Of a stretch of 12,500 bases of DNA, positions 1-8,470 are shown in pieces. The notes below the pieces were generated by a model. That model did no database searches, was not told where the DNA came from, and worked only from the letters and a program-made list of their open reading frames with translations. The position numbers and the translations under genes were made by a program. The DNA lies in assembly GCA_030674155.1 (NCBI GenBank), contig CM060320.1, positions 23,175,076 through 23,187,575 on the forward strand, given 5' to 3'. Every line of letters begins with the position of its first letter. Position 1 is the stretch's first letter. Origin of the DNA: Stramonita haemastoma (lineage: Eukaryota; Mollusca; Gastropoda; Neogastropoda; Muricidae).

Positions 1-2600
1 GGAGGGGCATTTCCATTGACAACTTTTTGTACAAATAGAGCTTTATTGAAATAAAGCCTGTTTTGGAATGTAAGAATATTTGTTTGCTTATAATCATTGA
101 TGGTTAGGGAGCTTGATTTTAATAGGACAAGTTTTAGTGCTCTTTTATATAATCGATGAATGAATTTCAAATTAGTTTCACTGCAGTTGTCCCAAAGAGA
201 TGAGGCATAGTCAACTATAGGCAAGATGTGTCCACAAAAAAAGAGTTTGCGTGAATGACTATCTAGAAAGTGTTTTATTTTTGATAGCTGACGTACCTTG
301 TTTGTAAGACGTTTTCCTAGTGCCATCACATGGTCAGTCCAAGTAAGATTTTTGTCGATAATTACACCCAGAATTTTGTGTGAGTCCACTTCTTCAATAA
401 TTTTTTGATCTATCAACAGAGGTTGAAATTTACTTTTCATTTTTTGCCTCTTTTGTCTTGCTAGTACGTACATACTCTTAGTTTTTTGTGCATTTAAGGA
501 CATATGGTTTAATTGAGTCCATGTAATCAATTTGTTGATATTGTTTTGGAGTTTGAGTGTTAGCCTGTGGGGGTCAGTATCACTACAATAGAGGGATGTG
601 TCATCAGCAAACATTTCACAGCTACAATCTAGAAATAAGGGTAAATCATTTACATATATTGAGAACAAAAGAGGACCCAATATTGATCCTTGTGGTACTC
701 CATATTTAATAGATACTAATTCTGATGTTTGATTATTTGCAGTTACCAGCTGCTGTCTATCTAACAAAAAACTTTTTAAAAGATTGATTATTTCAGGTGT
801 TAGTTTATATAGGTGAAGTTTACGCACGAGCAAGGAGTGATTAATTACATCAAATGCTTTTTCAAAGTCTACAAAAATTAGGCCTGTATAGTTATTTTCA
901 TTTATGTTGTGTAAGAGACTGTCTGTAAGTTGAGTTAGAGCTGTGTGACAAGAATAGTTTTTACGAAAGCCTGACTGATCTTCATTTATTAGATTGTTGT
1001 TAACAAAGTAGGAATATAAAGATTTTTGGATATGTTTTTCGATGGGTTTAGATAAGACCGATAGGATTGAAATTGGTCTGTAATTTGAAGGACAAGAGGA
1101 ATCTCCTGATTTGTGGACTGGTATGACTTTTGCCTTTTTAAATATGAGAGGAAAGTTGCTTTTATCTATGCACAAGTTATATAGATATGTCAGTGTTTCA
1201 GCTATAATAGGACCAGAAAGTTTCAATATTTTTCCATCCAGATTGTCAAGGTCACGTGTTCTGGAATTTTTGTTGAGAGATAGACTTTCCAACACGTCTT
1301 TAATTGTCATTGGCAATAATTCAACCGGGAATTTAATTTCTTTTGAATCAATATATTGTTCTAAGTATTGGAGATCATTTTCATTTGACTTATCGCATGA
1401 TATGATTTTAGTAGCGATGTTTGAGAAATGGGTGTTCAGTTCATCAGCTGTTATGTCTTTAACTGTCTTTTGGCTTTTTGATATAGGTCTATTATTTAAA
1501 ATATTGATGGCTTTCCATACCTGGCGAGAGTCGGTAGTTGTGATTAACAGTTTTTGAAAGTAATCACGTTTTGATCTGCGTTTTAGTGAAGTTACTTTGT
1601 TTCTTTGCATTTTAAATTCTTCTTTTGTACCATGGGTTTTCAAATGGTCTCTTAAGCGCATTTCAGACTCTATGTCTTTTGTTATCCAAGGAGGTTTAAT
1701 TTTTTCTTTAACTCTTTTTTTGATGAAGGGGGCATGCCTATCATACACTGATATAAATGTGGTAATCCAGAATTCTGCAGCTTCATTGGGGTCTCTGATT
1801 TGATAAATGTCTTGGAATGGCGAGTTTATCAAGTCTGAAAGAAAGTCTTGTTCGCTGAAATTATTAAATTTTCTGTAAAAGATGGTTTTATGTCCAACTT
1901 TGGGAATTTTGACACGATGTTTAAACCAAGTAAAACACACAGCATTGTGATCACTGCATCCACAGGAGGGGGCACATACTTCTGCTATGTTTTGTTTTGT
2001 AGTAGTATAGATATGATCTATCAATGTTCTAGAGTTATCTGTTACCCGAGTTGGTTTGTCTATTAGTTGTTCCAGGCCATGCATAGTAATGTTGTGACTC
2101 CATTTAGGCTTGGGTTTTAATAAATCGATGTTAAAATCCCCAAGAATAATTGTTTCATAGTTTAAAAGTGTCCCTTCATCCATAAGAGAGTTGAATTTTT
2201 CAAACCATTCTGTGGTTTCCGAAGGATTTCTGTATATGAATCCTATTAATATTGGACTATTGTGTTTTAATTTTATTTCAATCCAAATCGATTCAATGTC
2301 ATAAACATCAAAGTTGTATAGTCTTTTACAACTCAGTGAAGAAGCAAAATATGTTAATAACCCAGTGGACTTGGGCTTGTGTGGATCCTGTCGAAAGATC
2401 TGATATCCTGGGATATTCATGCATGTGTCAGTTACGTGTGGTGAGAGTCGAGATTCAGCAAGGCAAAACAAATGAAATTGATTCCCATCGTTGTGCAGTA
2501 TGGTCGAAATATCATCTTTTTTGTTTGTTGCATTGTTGATATTCAGGTAGCCTACACGGAGGCCTTGCTTTGTGGGCCACTTGTCTAAAGTTAGAGACAT
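1..2600 (-). CDS. Non-LTR retrotransposon (LINE) polyprotein, endonuclease plus reverse transcriptase, 3' end outside window
   Basis: I translated the complement of this whole stretch and found a single frame with no stop or frameshift: 866 codons from the ATG at 2600-2598, running off the left edge. An in-frame TGA at 2624-2622 precedes that ATG, so it is the first possible start. Residues about 10-225 are an apurinic-type (exonuclease-endonuclease-phosphatase) endonuclease: AESRL with E49, IYRNPS near 123, GDFN with D155 and N157, and SDHNAV with D217 and H218. Residues about 485-755 are a reverse transcriptase: NYRPIS (507-511), QSGFRKNYS, FVDFEKAFD with catalytic D578, GVPQGSILGP, FADD with D666 and D667, and LGVIIDKNLTW. 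A further C-terminal region follows. The protein nicks DNA and copies its RNA at the nick (target-primed reverse transcription). All visible catalytic residues are intact, suggesting a young copy. No ORF1 or zinc-knuckle region lies upstream. The CR1/L2/Jockey-like group is likely, but the exact clade is not resolved. Confidence 0.93.
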   Translation of the reverse strand, partial: MSLTLDKWPTKQGLRVGYLNINNATNKKDDISTILHNDGNQFHLFCLAESRLSPHVTDTCMNIPGYQIFRQDPHKPKSTGLLTYFASSLSCKRLYNFDVYDIESIWIEIKLKHNSPILIGFIYRNPSETTEWFEKFNSLMDEGTLLNYETIILGDFNIDLLKPKPKWSHNITMHGLEQLIDKPTRVTDNSRTLIDHIYTTTKQNIAEVCAPSCGCSDHNAVCFTWFKHRVKIPKVGHKTIFYRKFNNFSEQDFLSDLINSPFQDIYQIRDPNEAAEFWITTFISVYDRHAPFIKKRVKEKIKPPWITKDIESEMRLRDHLKTHGTKEEFKMQRNKVTSLKRRSKRDYFQKLLITTTDSRQVWKAINILNNRPISKSQKTVKDITADELNTHFSNIATKIISCDKSNENDLQYLEQYIDSKEIKFPVELLPMTIKDVLESLSLNKNSRTRDLDNLDGKILKLSGPIIAETLTYLYNLCIDKSNFPLIFKKAKVIPVHKSGDSSCPSNYRPISILSVLSKPIEKHIQKSLYSYFVNNNLINEDQSGFRKNYSCHTALTQLTDSLLHNINENNYTGLIFVDFEKAFDVINHSLLVRKLHLYKLTPEIINLLKSFLLDRQQLVTANNQTSELVSIKYGVPQGSILGPLLFSIYVNDLPLFLDCSCEMFADDTSLYCSDTDPHRLTLKLQNNINKLITWTQLNHMSLNAQKTKSMYVLARQKRQKMKSKFQPLLIDQKIIEEVDSHKILGVIIDKNLTWTDHVMALGKRLTNKVRQLSKIKHFLDSHSRKLFFCGHILPIVDYASSLWDNCSETNLKFIHRLYKRALKLVLLKSSSLTINDYKQTNILTFQNRLYFNKALFVQKVVNGNAP

Positions 2601-2605
2601 GTTAA

Positions 2606-2627
2606 GATTGATTGTTTTTAATCAATC
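2606..2627. repeat. Perfect 8-bp inverted repeat before the LINE start codon
   Basis: GATTGATT (2606-2613) and AATCAATC (2620-2627) are exact reverse complements separated by six bases. The element's upstream stop codon falls inside the right arm. It may be a leader hairpin or chance in AT-rich sequence. Confidence 0.6.
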
Positions 2628-2639
2628 ACATGTGTGTGT

Positions 2640-2640
2640 T

Positions 2641-2713
<73 letters not shown>
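2640..2713. repeat. (TG)n microsatellite
   Basis: A nearly pure TG dinucleotide run of about 37 units directly abuts the 5' side of the LINE. In LINE sense it is (CA)n. Confidence 0.97.
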
Positions 2714-2715
<2 letters not shown>

Positions 2716-2888
2716 GAGATATAGTTTTTTGCAGTTATCTTGAAATGTTTAAATCAATATGAAATGTAACTTTCTTGTGTCTTTCGAGGTTATGATTCGT
2801 ACCGATGTGTCTGTCAGTAATGTAATAAAATTGCATTTCATAAGATGCTTAGGGTGTTTTTGTCTTGACAGGCGCACACACACACTAC
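2714..2888. other. Unassigned AT-rich spacer with a short (CA) run
   Basis: No long open frame, RNA gene or repeat is recognised here. A short (CA)n patch at about 2875-2884 marks the approach to the first SINE copy. Confidence 0.5.
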
Positions 2889-3116
2889 CAGAGTTAACAT
2901 CAGTGCCGACTCCTCTTCCCCTAAAAGTCCTTCAGATGAGACTATAAATCGAGGCCCCTTGAGCGAAAGCACGCAGAACATATTGCGCACACGTTAAATC
3001 CTGTTCCGCTTTTCGAAAGAGTAGGCCTTTGTGTGCCGGTGAGAACAGGTGACAAAATTTACAAAGCTGCATACACACGGAGACTGGATGTAAAAAAAAA
3101 AGCGCATTAGTGCTTA
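2889..3116 (+). mobile_element. SINE family A, copy 1, lacking head and final tail
   Basis: This plus-strand segment matches the reverse complement of the complete copy at 6850-7220. It starts at the GAGTTAACATCAGTG block and passes through the core (AGATGAGAC...AAATCGAGG, 2935-2955), the GTTAAATCCTGTTCC block, the GTGTGCCGGTG block and the GACTGGATGTAAAAA block. It stops at GTGCTTA, before the ATTATCCTCGA tail. The tRNA-like head expected upstream is missing. It is diverged from the other copies and is directly followed by an inverted fragment of the same family. Confidence 0.85.
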
Positions 3117-3177
3117 CAGCTGTGTAAATCTTGTCATCTGTTCCCACCGGCACACAATGGCCTACTCTTACAAAAAG
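3117..3177 (-). mobile_element. SINE family A, copy 2, 61-bp inverted fragment
   Basis: This is the minus-strand middle section of the SINE (ACACAGCTG side to the CTTACAAAAAG side). Its reverse complement aligns without gaps to 3009-3069 of copy 1 at 54 of 61 positions. Together the two copies form a palindrome with a 47-base loop. Confidence 0.85.
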
Positions 3178-3236
3178 CAGAGCCTAGTGGTTGGGCTCGT
3201 GATCTGATGGTCCAAGTCCACATCACTACCGAGGAA
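3178..3236 (+). other. Possible tRNA-like SINE head
   Basis: GAGCCTAGTGGTTGGG resembles a polymerase III A box, and GGTCCAAGTCC about 30 bases later resembles a B box. The spacing is like a tRNA-derived SINE head, but the B box is degenerate and no recognised SINE body follows. It could be an old SINE remnant or coincidence. Confidence 0.35.
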
Positions 3237-3562
3237 CATGTTCAAGAGGATTTTTTTCCCCTGGAGTTGGTTTAAACAACAGTTTATTCAAAGAAATCAT
3301 ACATATACACATCTACAACAGAGCGACAACAGGCTAAAAGCTTACAGTGTGCTCAACAGCAATGGAAGTGTCAGTCTTTCCATTTGGCAGGTGGTAGACA
3401 TCGTGTTGTTCAGACTGTCAAAGTGTTGGGGGGGGGGGGGGGGGTTCTTTGGGGGGGACACCATTAATAGAAGTTATGACTAGAAGTTATAACTAGTCGA
3501 AACTACCACTTCAAAAGTCACTGGACTTGGACGTACTGTAATTGAAAGGTAAGAGCAAACGT
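3237..3562. other. Unassigned spacer with a G17 run and a duplicated short motif
   Basis: No convincing coding region. A run of 17 G (3428-3444) and a second of 7 G (3451-3457) stand out. AGAAGTTATGACT at 3470-3482 is followed at once by the near copy AGAAGTTATAACT at 3483-3495, a 13-bp tandem duplication. The stretch 3255-3350 could be part of an old retroelement, but I cannot assign it. Confidence 0.5.
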
Positions 3563-3690
<128 letters not shown>

Positions 3691-3720
3691 CAAGGCAAAG
3701 GCAAGGCAAGGCAAGGCAAA
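3691..3720. repeat. (GGCAA)n pentanucleotide repeat
   Basis: About six units of GGCAA or close variants lie between the (GA)n tract and a SINE tail. In the sense of the adjacent minus-strand SINE it reads as a short (TTGCC)n just after the tail. Confidence 0.9.
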
Positions 3721-3721
3721 A

Positions 3722-3779
3722 GATATTTTATTCGAGGATAATAGATAAGCACTCGTGTGCTTCTTTACATCCAGTCCCA
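3722..3779 (-). mobile_element. SINE family A, copy 3, 3'-end fragment
   Basis: The minus strand reads GGGACTGGATGTAAAGAAG, then GCACACGAGTGC, then ATTATCCTCGAATAAAATA: the last roughly 58 bases of the SINE. It is flanked on both sides by (GA)n tracts, that is (CT)n in SINE sense. Everything upstream of the GGGACTGGATG block is absent, as expected for a 5'-truncated retrotransposition product. Confidence 0.85.
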
Positions 3780-3788
3780 GCCCTTTTC

Positions 3789-3898
<110 letters not shown>

Positions 3899-3902
3899 AG
3901 TG

Positions 3903-3993
<91 letters not shown>
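3903..3993. repeat. (GT)n microsatellite
   Basis: A pure GT run of about 45 units. Confidence 0.97.
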
Positions 3994-4016
3994 GGTCTCT
4001 CTCTGTGCTTCTTTGC

Positions 4017-4042
4017 CTATCTGTCTGTCTGTATGTCTGTCT
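4017..4042. repeat. (CTGT)n tetranucleotide repeat
   Basis: About six CTGT units with one variant (GTAT). It is the reverse complement type of the (ACAG)n tract 120 bases upstream. Confidence 0.9.
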
Positions 4043-4047
4043 GGCTT

Positions 4048-4065
4048 CACACACACACACACACA

Positions 4066-4096
<31 letters not shown>

Positions 4097-4129
4097 CATA
4101 TACCACAAACACCCCCCTCACACACATAC

Positions 4130-4200
<71 letters not shown>

Positions 4201-4251
4201 CACACACACTCACATACATATACCACTAACACCCCCCTCACACACATACAC

Positions 4252-4296
<45 letters not shown>

Positions 4297-4368
4297 TTCC
4301 CCTCACACACACACACACACCACTAACACCCCTCCCTCTCTCACTTAGGGACACACATACCCCCTCCC

Positions 4369-4425
<57 letters not shown>
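4048..4425. repeat. Interrupted (CA)n block with a 120-bp tandem duplication
   Basis: CA runs are broken by a near-identical 44-base interruption at 4091-4134 and 4211-4254 (CACATACATATACCAC, then a six-C run, then CACACATACACA). The two copies differ at two positions and are exactly 120 bases apart. A third, shorter and more diverged copy begins near 4319 (CCACTAACACCCCTCC). The block therefore grew by duplication of a unit larger than the dinucleotide. Confidence 0.92.
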
Positions 4426-4427
<2 letters not shown>

Positions 4428-4432
4428 CAGAA

Positions 4433-4548
4433 GACAGATGACAATATTTACAAAACTGCACACGCACGGGGACTGGATGTAAAAAAGCACATTAGTGCTT
4501 ATTCCATTATCCTCGATATAAAAGAATAGATAAATAAATAAATAAATG
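4433..4548 (+). mobile_element. SINE family A, copy 4, 3' half
   Basis: It begins at ACAGATGACAATATTTAC and runs through GGGGACTGGATGTAAAAAAG, GCACATTAGTGC and TTATTCCATTATCCTCGATA to AAAAGAATA, then a short (AAAT)n tail to about 4548. The 5' flank is (CA)n. This copy shows the 3' terminal stem TTATTC/GAATA(A) and a simple A/T-rich tail. Confidence 0.9.
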
Positions 4549-4794
4549 AAGACAAAGGGACTGGTGACAAATCGGCAGGCAGTAGACAGACCCGTACAGT
4601 ATACATACTTTCCCTACACTGAATGAAATCTATTGTATCTACAATGTCTCGCCTCAGCAGGCTGCTCCTCAAAAGAAATGTATTCAATGCCCTAACTCTC
4701 TCCACCCCTCTCCCCCTACCCCACCCCGCTCCACCCCCAAATGTATTCCTCCTCCTATGCGTTCAGCACTTCTGGAATGTTTGCTGGCTGTAAT
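4549..4794. other. Unassigned spacer
   Basis: No recognised gene, RNA or repeat unit. A C-rich stretch (4698-4738, CCCCTCTCCCCCTACCCCAC and similar) precedes the (CT)n tract. Confidence 0.5.
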
Positions 4795-4795
4795 C

Positions 4796-4802
4796 TCTCT
4801 CT

Positions 4803-4886
<84 letters not shown>
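4796..4886. repeat. (CT)n microsatellite
   Basis: About 45 CT units with one early interruption near 4806, ending in GTCTAGG where the next SINE copy begins. Confidence 0.97.
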
Positions 4887-5145
<259 letters not shown>

Positions 5146-5149
5146 CAAA

Positions 5150-5352
5150 AGCGAAGTCATGTCAAAGACAGTCATGTCAACTCATGCCATGTCAAATAAG
5201 TCATGTCCAGTCAAGTCAAAAACATAGTCAAGTAAAAAAATAAAATAAAAAATCAAGTCAAGACGTGTCAAATCAAACCAAGTCAAATCAAGTCAAGATA
5301 AACCAAATCAAGTCAAGTCAAACCAAATCGTGTAAAGTCCAGTCCAGTCATT
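5150..5352. repeat. Degenerate (AAGTC)n-type pentanucleotide array
   Basis: About 200 bases are made of AAGTC, AGTCA and GTCAT variants (AAGTCATGTCAA, CAAGTCAAGT, AAATCAAGTCAAG). It includes an A-rich interruption near 5230-5255. The units have drifted, so this is an old simple-sequence array. No coding frame persists. Confidence 0.85.
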
Positions 5353-5444
5353 CGAATTTTTTGCTATACCATTTCAGATTCATTTTCTGTCACGCTTTCT
5401 AAATCTTGAACGCGAACGTGATTTCCTTCCTTTTCATTCTTTTT

Positions 5445-5476
<32 letters not shown>

Positions 5477-5800
5477 TCCTTCCTTTTTTTCAAACAGTGG
5501 GGGAAAATCCAGATCTTTGTTGACAGCGTTGTCAGAGGCAACCATTCAGAGACACCCTCTCGCTCTTTAAGTGGTTGTATTCAGATAGTTCACCGTCAGA
5601 GGTTTGCCTTGAGTGTTGTTGTTTTGGGGGGTGGAGAGCAAGAAAGTGACTGCCCTTTTTTTTTGGTTATATTCTTCAAGAGTTTGAAAAGTGTGTTTTG
5701 CTTTGACGATGTGTTGACAGGGATTGTCATTGTTATCTTTTTGAGGTAATTTTTGTATTTTTATGATAATGTGAAGTCTTGGTGTATCTTTTTTTTATTT
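5353..5800. other. Unassigned AT-rich spacer with a (CTTT)n run
   Basis: The only structured element is a (CTTT)n pyrimidine run at about 5440-5480, extended by CCTTCC and poly-T. No gene or SINE head is recognised. Several T runs (5655-5664, 5788-5803) are present. Confidence 0.55.
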
Positions 5801-5821
5801 TTTTATTTCGAGGATGATGGA
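5800..5821 (-). repeat. Isolated SINE A tail-like motif
   Basis: ATTTCGAGGATGATGG matches the SINE A 3' terminus read on the minus strand (consensus ATATCGAGGATAATGG). No SINE body is next to it. A (GT)n tract follows 12 bases on. Confidence 0.5.
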
Positions 5822-5829
5822 TATTTAAC

Positions 5830-5831
<2 letters not shown>

Positions 5832-5907
<76 letters not shown>

Positions 5908-5909
5908 CG

Positions 5910-5944
<35 letters not shown>

Positions 5945-5968
5945 GTGTGTGTGTGTTGTGTGTGTGTT
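5832..5968. repeat. (GT)n microsatellite with short interruptions
   Basis: GT runs broken by GCGTGCGTTTT near 5903-5914 and by TTG steps near 5942 and 5956. Confidence 0.95.
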
Positions 5969-6002
5969 TCATTCCATTAATGTTATGTGCGTATGTGTAC
6001 AT

Positions 6003-6150
6003 ATTTTTTTTCCTCGAGGATAATACATGTGTGTGTGTGTGTGTTTTATCTATTTCTTATTCTATTACTTCACGAATGATATGTATGTATGTTTATTTAC
6101 GTTTATATCTGATTTCTTATTCTATTATCTCGAGGATAATATGTGTATGG
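6003..6150. repeat. Short ~60-bp tandem array built on the SINE A tail motif
   Basis: TTCTTATTCTATTACTTCACGAATGAT (from about 6055) and TTCTTATTCTATTATCTCGAGGATAAT (from about 6115) are 60 bases apart. A third related unit (CCTCGAGGATAATACATGTG) begins near 6012. The 6117-6140 unit matches the SINE A terminus (minus strand) at 22 of 24 positions. A short (GT)n follows the first unit. Confidence 0.7.
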
Positions 6151-6849
6151 GGGTGGTGGTGAAGGGTGATGATTGTGAGTGCGTGTATGTTTTCTGGTGA
6201 GCATACTCCTATATTTATGTAGAATTAAGCATGACGTCAACACACACTTTGGTATTTACACCTAAATATTATTTCACCTAAACGTTTCTAAAATGTACTC
6301 CTTATCTTTTTTTTCGTTTTCATTTTAAAAAAAAAAGCTCAGACAACACCACCTCCACCAAAAAAGACATCTTTTTTTAATCCCTTATTTTATACAAGAT
6401 AAAAGAAGCAAACTGAAGGGACAAAAACGAGGCCTAAGTGACTCCTCTAGAAAAAATATTCTTTATAGTAAGTGAAGATTAAATTGAAAGTTCCACAAAT
6501 TTCTTTTGTTTTGCATTGTAATCTCTTCATTGTCCTCATTACACAATGAATACCATACAAAACCACAGTTGTACCGATGATATAACATTACCAACACGAA
6601 ACAAGCTCTACATCTCTTTTTCTTTTCTTTTGTGTCTCGGCTAGAGCTCCGAGGTTCAACCATGGTGAGAATTTTGCGTGTCTTCGACCGTTTCTTCTCC
6701 TCCCGCCACCCCCCCCCCCCCAACCCAACCAAAAAGGTAGCTACATTCCGCCTTCGGGAATACAGTTAGGAATTAAACCCACCAATTTTGCCTGAACAGT
6801 CAGTAGTTACACTCTGTGTTCCTTCCAAATTTGAACTATCGCGGGTTCT
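6151..6849. other. Unassigned non-coding stretch
   Basis: No convincing gene. Features seen are poly-T and poly-A runs (6308-6316, 6327-6336), a CCACCTCCACC patch, and a C13-type run near 6709-6721. A weak tRNA-like B box on the minus strand (GGGTTTAATTCC, 6770-6781) has no matching A box that I trust. The only minus-strand frame (about 89 codons, 6732-6463) is low-complexity and unsupported. Confidence 0.55.
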
Positions 6850-7220
6850 TTTTATTTGTATTTATTTATTCATTTATTTTATTCTTTTATGTCCAGGATA
6901 ATAGAACAATTTATGCACTTGTGTGCTTTTTTCATCCAGTCCCCAGTGTGTATGCAGTTGTGTAAATATTGTCATCTGTTCCCACCGGCACACAATGGTC
7001 TACTCTTACGAAAAGTGGAACAGGATTTAACGTATGCGCAAGATGTTCTGCGTGCGTTCGCACACGGAGCCTCGGTTTACAGTCTCATCGGAAAGACTTT
7101 TGGGGAGCGTGGAGTCAGCACTGATGTTAACTCCAGAAGAAAAATCCCCTCGATCGGGAATCAAACTCGGGTCATCAAATTGCCAGCGCAATGTTCTGAC
7201 CACTAGGCTATCCTGTCCTT
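6850..7220 (-). mobile_element. SINE family A, copy 6, most complete copy with tRNA-like head
   Basis: On the minus strand the order is as follows. First a tRNA-like head, with A-box-like GATAGCCTAGTGGTCAG (7212-7196) and B-box-like GAGTTTGATTCCC (7168-7156). Next a GTTAACATCAGTGCTGACTC block, then the core GATGAGACTGTAAACCGAGG, then GTTAAATCCTGTTCCAC and TGTGCCGGTGGGAACAGATG. Then come the GGGACTGGATG block and the tail ATTATCCTGGACATAAAAGA with (AAAT)n. Transcription would be by RNA polymerase III from the head. It encodes no protein and would depend on a LINE for copying. AAAAAGGAC beyond the head and AAAAAGAAC beyond the tail may be target-site duplications with one mismatch. Confidence 0.92.
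7156..7220 (-). promoter_or_regulatory. Internal RNA polymerase III promoter (A and B boxes) of SINE copy 6
   Basis: The two boxes are about 30 bases apart, as in tRNA genes. The head does not fold into a clear functional tRNA by eye, so it is called a tRNA-derived promoter and not a tRNA gene. Confidence 0.75.
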
Positions 7221-7239
7221 TTTGCAGCCACAAGCCTAT

Positions 7240-7400
7240 AAGGATAGGGGTCTGATTGGTTTAAAGTCTCACCCGAAAGACTTGACATTCTGTTGTACTT
7301 AAAACCGTAAAACTCGGATAAAAGGGCAAGGCTGGGAATCGAACCCAAAATCTCACGGCTTATTTGTTAGGCAGGTGAACGTTTAAGCCTTCCTGCCAAA
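7240..7400 (-). mobile_element. Second SINE type (family B), 5' part with tRNA-like head
   Basis: On the minus strand a head with a canonical B box, GGGTTCGATTCCC (7346-7334), is followed by a body carrying GTCTTTCGGGTGAGAC and TTTAAACC (7281-7258), the same core seen in family A. The A box is weak. The left end abuts the head of SINE copy 6, so the family A element probably inserted here or truncated it. Confidence 0.75.
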
Positions 7401-7614
7401 ATTCCCTCTTACTGTCTAACTTGAATTCCAGGTCTTCTTCTTTGGCTGGTCTGACAAAATCTGATACTGGACATAATGAGCATTAATTTTCTTTGTGGAC
7501 CAGTCGTGTACTGTTGGGGACTAGCCAGTATTCTGTGGTACCCCACCGTGAAATTATTTGTTCAGTAAAGCGGCTGAAAAAACGCCCCCCTTCTTTTTGG
7601 GCTAAGCTAAACGG
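7401..7614. other. Unassigned spacer
   Basis: No recognised coding region, RNA or repeat. A C6 run near 7586 precedes the (GT)n block. Confidence 0.45.
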
Positions 7615-7617
7615 TGT

Positions 7618-7714
<97 letters not shown>
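7615..7714. repeat. Compound (GT)n-(CTGT)n microsatellite
   Basis: About 27 GT units (with a TCTG step at 7620-7624) lead directly into about 11 CTGT units (7671-7714). Confidence 0.97.
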
Positions 7715-7715
<1 letters not shown>

Positions 7716-7727
7716 GTGTCTGCGTGT

Positions 7728-8020
<293 letters not shown>

Positions 8021-8270
8021 TTATTTATTTTATTTTATTTTTGTTATTCTTTTATATCGAGGATAATGGAAGAAGCACTCGTGTGCTTTTTTACATCCAG
8101 TCCCCGAGTGTATGCAGTTTTGTCAATCTTATCTGTTCCCACCGGCACACGATGGCCTACTCTTACGAAAAGTGGAACAGGATTTAACGTGTGCGCAAGA
8201 TGTTCTGCGGGAATCGAACTCGGGTCGTCAAATTGCGAGCGCAATGTTCTGACCGCTAGGCTATCCCGCC
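8021..8270 (-). mobile_element. SINE family A, copy 7, with head and tail but an internal deletion
   Basis: The minus strand starts with a good tRNA-like head, A-box-like GATAGCCTAGCGGTCAG and B-box GAGTTCGATTCCC (8221-8209). It jumps straight to CGCAGAACATCTTGCGCAC and continues to the tail ATTATCCTCGATATAAAAGA with an (AAAAT)n end. Compared with copy 6 it lacks 104 bases (equivalent to 7053-7156), including the shared core. The flanks are (GT)n on both sides. It may be a distinct short subfamily rather than a damaged copy. Confidence 0.92.
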
Positions 8271-8273
8271 CCC

Positions 8274-8274
<1 letters not shown>

Positions 8275-8353
<79 letters not shown>

Positions 8354-8370
8354 ATATCTGTGTGTGTGTT

Positions 8371-8409
<39 letters not shown>

Positions 8410-8470
8410 TTGTGTGTGTGTTTGTGTTTGTGTGTGTGTTTGTGTTTGTGTGTGTGTTGTGTTGTGTTGT
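8275..8470. repeat. (GT)n tract grading into imperfect GT/GTTTGT repeat
   Basis: A pure GT run to about 8348 is followed by GCGTGTATATCTG, then GT runs with regular TTTG interruptions up to a (TTGTG)3 end. Confidence 0.95.

Larger units (their letters stand above)
1..2637 (-). mobile_element. LINE element, 5' part (3' UTR and tail not in window)
   Basis: The element comprises the endonuclease-reverse transcriptase frame plus at most about 37 bases upstream before a long microsatellite begins. In its own sense the upstream repeat is (CA)n. Either this is the true 5' end with a very short leader, or the copy is 5'-truncated close to the start codon. An 8-bp perfect hairpin (GATTGATT, six-base loop, AATCAATC; 2606-2627) lies just before the start codon. 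The left boundary, poly-A or repeat tail and target-site duplication cannot be seen. Confidence 0.8.

Noticed and set aside
1111..2947. Several plus-strand open frames of 60-150 codons over 1-2600 and shortly after
   Set aside because: Those within 1-2600 lie antisense to the LINE polyprotein, whose single long minus-strand frame with recognisable enzyme motifs explains the sequence. The last one (2759-2947) has no recognisable feature and runs into SINE sequence.
7156..7220. Functional tRNA gene at the SINE head (and at 8209-8270, 7334-7400, 11359-11440)
   Set aside because: The A and B boxes are present, but I cannot form all four tRNA arms, and each is joined to a SINE body. They are tRNA-derived promoters.
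7027..7255. Short open frames on both strands around 7027-7255
   Set aside because: They lie within a SINE with a tRNA-like head and tail. SINEs do not encode proteins.
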